DNA from: Acidimicrobiia bacterium
Lineage (GTDB): Bacteria; Actinomycetota; Acidimicrobiia; Acidimicrobiales; AC-14
Direction: 5' to 3'
DNA length: 13,042 nt
Assembly: GCA_019243595.1 (NCBI GenBank)
Contig: JAFAUA010000368.1
Span: 1 to 13,042 of the forward strand
Shown: positions 6,306 to 13,042 of the stretch, one piece after another
Layout of the letters: every line of letters starts with the position of its first letter
Numbering within the stretch: the stretch's first letter is position 1
Notes under the pieces: model-generated
Databases searched by the model: none
The model's input: the letters and a program-made list of their open reading frames with translations, nothing else
What the model was told of the DNA's origin: nothing
Translations under genes and position numbers: made by a program

Positions 6306-6509
6306 CTACCTCGAGGCGTCGGTGATGGCCCAGAGCAGGAACGCACCCATCGCCAAATAGGTCAGGGCGACGAGGACCGCGGCTCCGCGGTGACGTCCGG
6401 TCCCCCACGTGCCGACCAGGTACTCGCCCCGCACGGCGGCCATCACGCTGGCGGCGCCGAAGCCGACGGCCGCCGCAGCGACGCCGATCACCAGCACGCC
6501 ATGGGGCAC
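6306..6509 (-). CDS. 67-residue two-helix membrane protein, unknown function
   Basis: A small hydrophobic protein with two predicted membrane helices, about residues 4-25 and 43-62, joined by a short loop (RGEYLVGTWGTGRHRG) with several charged or polar residues. I do not recognise the family. The GTG at 6509 is the best start: it lies eight bases after the stop of the DUF4118 gene and places the first helix at the N-terminus. The frame is open further upstream, but that part overlaps the DUF4118 gene and is Arg/Pro-rich shadow. It is the last gene of the minus-strand operon with kdpE and DUF4118, so a membrane partner role in potassium or turgor sensing is possible but unproven. Confidence 0.6.
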   Translation of the reverse strand: MPHGVLVIGVAAAAVGFGAASVMAAVRGEYLVGTWGTGRHRGAAVLVALTYLAMGAFLLWAITDASR

Positions 6510-6517
6510 ACCGAAAT

Positions 6518-7255
6518 CTACGCCGCCGGGCGCGCCAATGCCGCTCCCACCTGGTCGGCCAAGGCGACCGCGCTCATGCGCCGCTCCTTGGAGACGCCGA
6601 CGCCGGGCGTCGGGATCAGCACGAACCGACCGACCGTGCGGCCGGCGGCGACGACGGGTAGTTCCACACCCTCCCGCGGGAGCTCGAACTCGCCGTTGGC
6701 GTAGCGGTGCTCCCGGCTCTCGATGACGCCGCTGTGCTCCAGTCGCCGCAGGCCGGCTTCGAACGGAGGACGTTCGAACCACGCGTTCTGCAACTCGAGC
6801 GTCTCGATGAGCTCGGCCGTCACGGCGAGCAGGAGATCCTCGACGCCCTCGCCCCCGGCAGCCATTCCCGCGATGCGGTGCATGCGCTGGAGCTGGAGAC
6901 GCTGGTCGTCGCGCTGGGCGTGGACGCGCTGGGCCCTGATGGCGATCTCGCCGATCGCCAGGCCAACAGCAAGGAGGAGCACCGTCGTCAGCACGTCGTT
7001 GCCATCGCTGATCTTCAACGAGTTGTAGGGCTTGGTCTGGAAGAAGTCGAAGGAGATGGCGGCGACGAAGGCAGAGATGACCGCCGACGCCCGGCCGCCG
7101 GTGACGGCCCCCAAGAGCACCCACAGGACGAGCACAAGGGCGACGTTGGCGTTCTGGATGTCCCCACGCACGCCGACGAGCGCCGCCGCGGTGAACAGCG
7201 CGCCAAGAGAGCCCACCGCTGCGCCTATCCAGATCTTCACACCGCGATCGCTCAT
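6518..7255 (-). CDS. DUF4118 (KdpD-type membrane sensor module) protein lacking a kinase
   Basis: A 245-residue protein matching the membrane part of KdpD sensors (DUF4118, four helices at about 11-28, 38-52, 56-70 and 87-106). The landmarks are NANVALVLVLWVLLGA and the hallmark SFDFFQTKPYNSLKISD (residues 68-84). After the last helix come a basic segment (RAQRVHAQRD), a short helical stretch, and a GAF-like end, GRFVLIPTPG and then ALADQVGAAL. There is no histidine-kinase dimerisation or ATPase domain and no N-terminal KdpD or universal-stress domain, so it cannot phosphorylate KdpE by itself. The ATG at 7255 is chosen because it gives a protein colinear with the paralogue at 8344-9087. It lies 83 bases downstream of kdpE on the same strand. 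Confidence 0.85.
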   Translation of the reverse strand: MSDRGVKIWIGAAVGSLGALFTAAALVGVRGDIQNANVALVLVLWVLLGAVTGGRASAVISAFVAAISFDFFQTKPYNSLKISDGNDVLTTVLLLAVGLAIGEIAIRAQRVHAQRDDQRLQLQRMHRIAGMAAGGEGVEDLLLAVTAELIETLELQNAWFERPPFEAGLRRLEHSGVIESREHRYANGEFELPREGVELPVVAAGRTVGRFVLIPTPGVGVSKERRMSAVALADQVGAALARPAA

Positions 7256-7317
7256 GTACCTGGTGTACTGCCGCCCACCGGCCATGACCAGCGGTTTTGC
7301 GCCCTCTTTATGAAGTG

Positions 7318-7335
7318 CCCGCGGATCTTCGCGGG
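7318..7335 (-). terminator. Hairpin just after kdpE
   Basis: CCCGCG (7318-7323) and CGCGGG (7330-7335) form a perfect 6-bp stem with a 6-base loop, beginning three bases past the kdpE stop. On the minus strand it is followed by CACTTCATAAAG, not by a T-run, so full termination is doubtful. It may cause partial termination or protect the mRNA end, separating kdpE levels from the DUF4118 gene 83 bases further on. Confidence 0.4.
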
Positions 7336-7338
7336 TCT

Positions 7339-8022
7339 TTAGCGCCCGCTTTGGAAGCGGTAGCCCATCCCGGGCTCGGTGATGAAGTACTTCGGTCTGG
7401 ACGAGTCCGGCTCCAGCTTGCGTCGCACAGCGGCCAAGTACACGCGGAGGTAGTCGGTCTCCCTCTCGTACTGGGGACCCCAGACGTCTTGCAACAGCTG
7501 CTTCTGGGAGACGAGCTTCCCCTCGTTGCGCACGAGCACCTCGACGACACCCCACTCCCTCGGCGTGAGGTGCACGGGCGTGCCATCCGCCGCCGCCGCC
7601 GTCTTGGCTGCCAAATCGAGCGTGAAGTCGTCAGTGGTGACACGCGGTTCGTCATCGGCCGGGGCTGCCCGTCGCAAGAGGGCGCGCAGGCGAGCAAGCA
7701 GCTCGTCCATGCCAAACGGCTTCGTGACGTAGTCGTCGGCGCCCGCGTCGAGGGCGTCGACCTTCGACGGCTCCCCGTGGCGCGCCGACAACACGATGAC
7801 CGGCACCGTCGTCCAGCCGCGCAAACCGCGCAGCACGTCGAGACCGTCGATACCCGGCAAACCGAGATCGAGCACGATGACGTCGGGGTGACCGTGGGCG
7901 GCCTGCTCGAGACCCTCCTCCCCCGTCGTCGCCGTGTCGACGTCATAACCCCGGGCCCGCAGGCTGATGGCAAGCGCCCGCGCAAACCGGACCTCGTCGT
8001 CGATGAGCAGAACCTTCGTCAT
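7339..8022 (-). CDS. kdpE: KdpE-type OmpR-family response regulator
   Basis: A 227-residue two-component regulator of the OmpR/PhoB class, the usual size of KdpE, which activates kdpFABC under potassium limitation or turgor stress. The receiver domain (1-118) has the acidic pocket Asp8/Asp9, phospho-acceptor Asp52 in VLDLGLPGIDG, Ser79 and Lys101 (TKPF). The winged-helix DNA-binding domain (about 128-224) carries LTPREWGVVEVLVRNEGKLV, the Lys-Gln-Leu-Leu-Gln-Asp-Val-Trp-Gly signature, and the closing GMGYRF. Both halves look functional. The ATG overlaps the stop of the upstream 71-aa gene by four bases (ATGA). Unusually, no kdpD kinase gene adjoins it in this window, and it is transcribed away from the kdp structural genes. 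The kdpE name rests on context plus sequence style. Confidence 0.93.
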   Translation of the reverse strand: MTKVLLIDDEVRFARALAISLRARGYDVDTATTGEEGLEQAAHGHPDVIVLDLGLPGIDGLDVLRGLRGWTTVPVIVLSARHGEPSKVDALDAGADDYVTKPFGMDELLARLRALLRRAAPADDEPRVTTDDFTLDLAAKTAAAADGTPVHLTPREWGVVEVLVRNEGKLVSQKQLLQDVWGPQYERETDYLRVYLAAVRRKLEPDSSRPKYFITEPGMGYRFQSGR

Positions 8023-8234
8023 GTCGGCAACTGCTGGTAGCGGCGCACGGCGATGGTCGCCCAGATCAACTCGACCGCGCCGAACGGCCATGCTCCTGAG
8101 AGGAAGCCGTACAGGCTCGAGAGCACGCACCCGATGGCGAAGAGGAGCACAAAGCTGCGACCCCTCCGCTCGAGCGCATACATCAGCATCATGAAGGTCA
8201 GCGCGCAGACGCCGTAAAGCGTGACCACAGTCAT
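8019..8234 (-). CDS. 71-residue membrane protein translationally coupled to kdpE
   Basis: A small hydrophobic protein with two or three membrane segments: about residues 3-19, 27-45 (SFVLLFAIGCVLSSLYGFLS) and 48-62 (WPFGAVELIWATIAV), ending in a basic RRYQQ tail. Arg23-Arg26 form a cytoplasm-type positive loop. The LYGFLSGAWPFGAVELIWA stretch gives the impression of a conserved hypothetical family, but I cannot name it or its function. The ATG at 8234 is the only start that includes the first helix; it has no clear Shine-Dalgarno. It is the first gene of the minus-strand kdpE operon and overlaps kdpE by four bases, so its product is made together with the regulator. It could anchor or tune the sensor complex. 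Confidence 0.78.
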   Translation of the reverse strand: MTVVTLYGVCALTFMMLMYALERRGRSFVLLFAIGCVLSSLYGFLSGAWPFGAVELIWATIAVRRYQQLPT

Positions 8235-8360
8235 TAGTGAAGCAGGACTGCCCCGTTAAGGCGCCGTGAAGATCCTTGCGATGGCCGCGAAGTCGGCGCA
8301 AAAGCGGGTGTTCACGATGGCTGCGAGGCGTACAACCTCAAGAGTGAGCCGTGAACACCG
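8235..8360. promoter_or_regulatory. Divergent kdp control region with 10-bp inverted repeat
   Basis: The 109 bases between the starts at 8234 (minus) and 8344 (plus) must hold the promoters of both kdp transcription units. GGTGTTCACG (8307-8316) and CGTGAACACC (8350-8359) are a perfect 10-bp inverted repeat 33 bases apart. A third partial copy, CCGTGAA, lies at 8264-8270. A 13-base imperfect direct repeat begins at 8280 and 8316 (GATGGCCGCGAAG and GATGGCTGCGAGG), exactly 36 bases apart. These could be regulator sites, KdpE being the obvious candidate. I see no convincing -10/-35 pair. Confidence 0.4.
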
Positions 8361-9087
8361 GATCTCGAGCGTGGCCCTCATCGCAGGGGTCACCGGGCCC
8401 TTGGCGACGGCCGCCGCGTTGATCCCTGCCCAGTCCGCGATCGGCAACACCAACGTCGCCCTCGTACTGGTTGCCGTCGTGGTGGCCGTCGCGGTCGTCG
8501 GTCGGCGAGGAGCCGCGATCGTCAGTGCGCTCTCAGCAGCCGCCTGGTTCGATTTCTTTCACACCAAGCCCCACTACTCGTTCACCATCAGTGCGCATGG
8601 CGACGTCGTGACCGCCGGCGTCTTGCTGGTCGTCGGTCTCACAGTGGGCGAGCTCGCGGTTCGCAGTCGGCGCCACCGGGAGGCCGCGGTCGACAGCAGC
8701 GCGGACATCGGACGTATCCATGCCATCGCCGAGCTGGCCGCGTCCGGCGAAGAGCCCGAGTTCGTCACGATGGCGGTGGCGACCGAGCTCACACAGATCC
8801 TCGCCCTGCGCGATTGCCGCTATGAGCCCTACTCGCCGGTCGACCGACCGAGCGCCCGAATCGAGCGCAACGGCGAGGTGACGCTCGGGCAATTCCGTTG
8901 GGGCGTCGACACGATGGGCTTGCCGACCAAGCACGTGGAACTGCTGGTCGATGCCCAAGGTCGCCACCTCGGCCGCTTCATCCTGACGCCCACACCGGGC
9001 CAACCCATTCCGTTCGACAAACGGCTCGTCGCCATTGCTCTCGCCGACCAGGTCGGCGCCGCCATGGTGACGCCACAGTCCGTCTAG
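8344..9087 (+). CDS. Second DUF4118 (KdpD-type sensor module) protein, kinase-less, first gene of the kdp operon
   Basis: A 247-residue paralogue of the protein at 6518-7255. It shares NTNVALVLVAVV (residues 35-46), WFDFFHTKPHYSFTIS (68-83), the helix ending VGLTVGELAVRSRR, the RIHAIAELAASGE stretch, and the GAF-like tail GRFILTPTPG ... AIALADQVGAAM. Four membrane helices are expected between residues 10 and 106. No kinase, ATPase or KdpD N-terminal domain exists. The frame is open from a GTG at 8266 with ATGs at 8281 and 8317, but the GTG at 8344 is preferred: it makes residues 1-130 align with the paralogue without any gap (FDFF at 69-72 in both) and leaves room for the divergent promoter. 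Nine bases separate its stop from the 51-aa gene, whose Shine-Dalgarno overlaps that stop. Confidence 0.82.
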   Translation: MSREHRISSVALIAGVTGPLATAAALIPAQSAIGNTNVALVLVAVVVAVAVVGRRGAAIVSALSAAAWFDFFHTKPHYSFTISAHGDVVTAGVLLVVGLTVGELAVRSRRHREAAVDSSADIGRIHAIAELAASGEEPEFVTMAVATELTQILALRDCRYEPYSPVDRPSARIERNGEVTLGQFRWGVDTMGLPTKHVELLVDAQGRHLGRFILTPTPGQPIPFDKRLVAIALADQVGAAMVTPQSV

Positions 9088-9096
9088 AGGGGGCCC

Positions 9097-9252
9097 ATGG
9101 CTGACGTCGCGTTCGTGACAATCATCATCGTGTTCTTCGCTCTTGCCGCGCTGTTCGTGAGGTTCTGCGACCGCGTGATCGGCAGCGAGGAGGACGCCTT
9201 CGCCGACGCCCCCGAGTCAACGGGGAACGAGCAGGGGCAGCTAGCGGCATGA
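9097..9252 (+). CDS. 51-residue single-helix membrane microprotein upstream of kdpF
   Basis: A short gene encoding one membrane helix (about residues 5-22, VAFVTIIIVFFALAALFV) followed by a charged cytoplasmic-looking tail with RFCDRVIGSEED and an acidic, low-complexity end. The ATG is preceded by a good Shine-Dalgarno, AGAGGGGG at 9086-9093, and the stop overlaps the kdpF ATG by four bases (ATGA), both strong signs of a real coding gene. I have an impression that small proteins of this kind occur in actinobacterial kdp operons, but I cannot name a family. It may be an extra small subunit or regulator of the KdpFABC pump; function is inferred from position only. Confidence 0.8.
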   Translation: MADVAFVTIIIVFFALAALFVRFCDRVIGSEEDAFADAPESTGNEQGQLAA

Positions 9253-9338
9253 GTGCCGACGACGTTGCCGGGTTGGTGATCGCCGCGCTCCTTCTGGGCT
9301 ACCTGCTGTTCTCGCTGGTCTATCCGGAGAAGTTCTGA
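9249..9338 (+). CDS. kdpF: KdpF, small subunit of the potassium-transporting P-type ATPase
   Basis: A 29-residue single-helix peptide (VAGLVIAALLLGYLLFSLVY), ending Pro-Glu-Lys-Phe, the standard form and size of KdpF, which stabilises the KdpABC complex in the membrane. The closing YPEKF is typical. It overlaps the 51-aa gene by four bases and its TGA is directly followed by the GTG of kdpA with no gap. The GGAGAAG that encodes its last residues (9326-9332) also serves as the kdpA Shine-Dalgarno. Confidence 0.95.
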   Translation: MSADDVAGLVIAALLLGYLLFSLVYPEKF

Positions 9339-11057
9339 GTGACCCTCCAGAACTGGGCTGCGCTCGCCCTTCTGATCGTCGCCATCGTCGTCACCGTGCC
9401 GCTGCTCGGTGGGTACATGGCGAAGGTCTACGACCCCACGCTCGGTCGCCCCCGCGGCGACCGCTTCTTCTCCGCCATCGAGCGCGTCGTCTACCGCTTC
9501 TGTGGTGTGAACCCCGAACGAGAGCAGCGGTGGAACGTCTACGCCCTCTCCCTGCTTGCGTTCAGCCTCGTCTCGGTCCTAGTCCTCTACGTCCAGCTCC
9601 GGCTCCAGGGCCACCTCTTCCTCAACCCCGACCACTACAAGGGCGTCGAGCCGAAGCTGTCGTTCAACACCGCCGTCAGCTTCGTCACCAACACCAACTG
9701 GCAGGCGTATGGCGACGGCGTGATGAGCCATCTCAGCCAGATGGCCGGCCTGGCCTTCCACAACTTCGTGTCGGCGGCCGCAGGTGCCGCCGTCGCCGTC
9801 GCCTTCATCCGCGGACTTGTCCGCCGCCGCACCCGCACGCTCGGCAACTTCTGGGTCGACCTCACGCGTACGTGCACCCGCATCCTGCTGCCACTGACGT
9901 TCCTCGCGTCGATCGTCCTGCTGAGCCAGGGCGTCATCGACAACTTCAACGCCTCCAAGACCGTCCACACGGTCGCGGGCCAGACCCAGACGATCCCCGG
10001 CGGCCCCGTCGCCAGCCAGGAGGCGATCAAGGAAGGCGGCCAGAACGGCGGCGGCTTCTTCGGTGCCAACTCCATCCACCCCTTCGAGAACCCCAACGGC
10101 ATCACCAATTTCCTCGAGGTCTGGCTCGAGTTGGCCATCCCGTTCTCGCTGGCCTTCACGTTCGGCAAGATGGCCCGCGACCAAAAGCAGGGATGGGTCG
10201 TCTTCGCCGTCATGTTCGCCCTGTGGCTGGCCATGCTGCTGGTCGTCGCCAACCTTGAGCCGGCCGGGAACCCACACCTGACGGCGGTAGGCGCCAACCA
10301 GAAAGTGACGGCCGTGCAGGCGGGTGGCAACTTCGAGGGCAAGGACACTCGCATCGGAAACGCCGCCTGCGGGGTGTTTGGCGGGTCGACAACGAGCACG
10401 TCGTCCGGTGCAGTCAACTGCCAGCACGACAGCCTGCTGCCGCTGAGCGGCGGGGCGACGATGGTCAACATGATGTTTGGCGAGATCAGCCCGGGCGGCA
10501 CCGGCTCCGGCCTATTCGGCATGCTGATCTTCGCCCTGCTGTCGGTGTTCATTGCCGGCCTCATGGTCGGGCGGACACCCGAGTATCTGGGCAAGAAGAT
10601 CCAGTCCCAGGAGATGAAGCTCGTCGCCCTGTACCTGTTGTTACCGGCGATCTTCATCCTCGCCTTCGCCGGAGCGGCGGTCATCATCTCGACAGCGCTG
10701 AACGCCCGGACGAACGCGGGGCCACACGGTCTCAGCGAGATCGTCTACGCCTACACGTCAGCCTTCAACAACAACGGATCTGCATTCGGCGGGTTGAGCG
10801 TCAACACGGCCTGGTACGACACGACGCTCGGGATCGTGATGCTCGCCGGGCGTCTCCTGCCGATGGTCGCCGTGCTCGCCATCGGCGGCTCGCTCGCCCG
10901 CAAGAAGCACGTCCCCGCCACCGCCGGCACGTTCCCGACCGGTACGCCGCTGTTCGGCGGCCTGGTGTTCGGTGTCGTAATCATCGTCGTCGGCCTGACC
11001 TACTTCCCGGTCGTCTCCCTCGGGCCGATCGTCGAACACCTCGCCGGGAAGTTCTGA
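9339..11057 (+). CDS. kdpA: KdpA, potassium-binding and translocating subunit
   Basis: The 572-residue channel-like subunit of KdpFABC, which selects K+ through four pore loops and passes it to KdpB. Hallmarks: TNTNWQAYGD at 117-126, GGQNGGGFFGANSIHPFENP with Asn236-Gly239, the third loop GTGSGLFGM from 387, MVGRTPEYLGKKI, and NNNGSAFGG from 477. About ten membrane helices are expected and length is normal for the family. Two cysteines, Cys344 and Cys361, flank the third-loop entry, where many homologues have none. Starts with GTG immediately after the kdpF stop and uses a Shine-Dalgarno inside kdpF. Ends nine bases before kdpB. Long open frames on the opposite strand here are compositional shadows. 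Confidence 0.98.
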   Translation: MTLQNWAALALLIVAIVVTVPLLGGYMAKVYDPTLGRPRGDRFFSAIERVVYRFCGVNPEREQRWNVYALSLLAFSLVSVLVLYVQLRLQGHLFLNPDHYKGVEPKLSFNTAVSFVTNTNWQAYGDGVMSHLSQMAGLAFHNFVSAAAGAAVAVAFIRGLVRRRTRTLGNFWVDLTRTCTRILLPLTFLASIVLLSQGVIDNFNASKTVHTVAGQTQTIPGGPVASQEAIKEGGQNGGGFFGANSIHPFENPNGITNFLEVWLELAIPFSLAFTFGKMARDQKQGWVVFAVMFALWLAMLLVVANLEPAGNPHLTAVGANQKVTAVQAGGNFEGKDTRIGNAACGVFGGSTTSTSSGAVNCQHDSLLPLSGGATMVNMMFGEISPGGTGSGLFGMLIFALLSVFIAGLMVGRTPEYLGKKIQSQEMKLVALYLLLPAIFILAFAGAAVIISTALNARTNAGPHGLSEIVYAYTSAFNNNGSAFGGLSVNTAWYDTTLGIVMLAGRLLPMVAVLAIGGSLARKKHVPATAGTFPTGTPLFGGLVFGVVIIVVGLTYFPVVSLGPIVEHLAGKF

Positions 11058-11066
11058 GGATCTGAC

Positions 11067-13042
<1,976 letters not shown>

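Noticed and set aside
7256..7338. Riboswitch leader before the DUF4118 gene
   Set aside because: Only 83 bases are available and they show one simple hairpin next to the kdpE stop; nothing resembles the long c-di-AMP (ydaO) riboswitch known upstream of some potassium genes.
8266..8343. Longer version of the plus-strand DUF4118 protein
   Set aside because: The extra 26 residues are absent from the colinear paralogue, and using them would leave only 31 bases for two divergent promoters.
9579..10687. Two long minus-strand frames (282 and 350 codons) inside kdpA
   Set aside because: Compositional shadows of kdpA with no recognisable motif and no gene-like start context.

Overview
The base composition is high-GC, GTG starts are frequent, and several adjacent genes overlap by one to four bases. 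Together with the gene families present this suggests an Actinomycetota chromosome, perhaps Acidimicrobiia; the class is a guess from protein style. I found no rRNA, tRNA, transposase, phage gene or CRISPR array. The window reads as ordinary chromosome with one accessory-looking block around the potassium genes.

Left part (1-5437). The 5' two-thirds of the GTPase domain of typA/bipA runs off the left edge on the minus strand. Facing away from it are a small VOC-fold protein and a four-helix CopD-like membrane protein, which overlap by one base. Next is a membrane-anchored GGDEF-EAL protein with both catalytic sites and the GGDEF I-site intact. It meets a MarR regulator tail to tail. The MarR gene is divergent from a YceI-family lipocalin-like gene across a 104-base, AT-richer intergenic region holding an operator-like repeat. 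A phytanoyl-CoA dioxygenase-like gene follows YceI; its GTG start lies in a perfect 7-bp hairpin.

Middle (5434-6305). A minus-strand sulfur pair, cysteine dioxygenase and a single-domain rhodanese, overlaps by four bases. The conserved N-terminus of the dioxygenase extends upstream of the only standard start codon, into AT-rich DNA dense in repeats.

Right part (6306-13042). This is a potassium-uptake (Kdp) locus of unusual layout. On the minus strand, reading outward from a 109-base divergent region, are a 71-aa membrane protein, kdpE (four-base overlap), a DUF4118/KdpD-like sensor module without a kinase, and a 67-aa two-helix membrane protein. On the plus strand are a second kinase-less DUF4118 paralogue, a 51-aa single-helix microprotein, kdpF, kdpA and kdpB (cut at the right edge). 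The plus-strand genes are packed with spacings of 9, -4, 0 and 9 bases. No kdpD histidine kinase is present in the window. The two DUF4118 proteins are colinear with each other from residue 1, which also fixes the start of the plus-strand one. The most interesting hypothesis is that these stand-alone sensor modules replace or modulate the KdpD input to KdpE.
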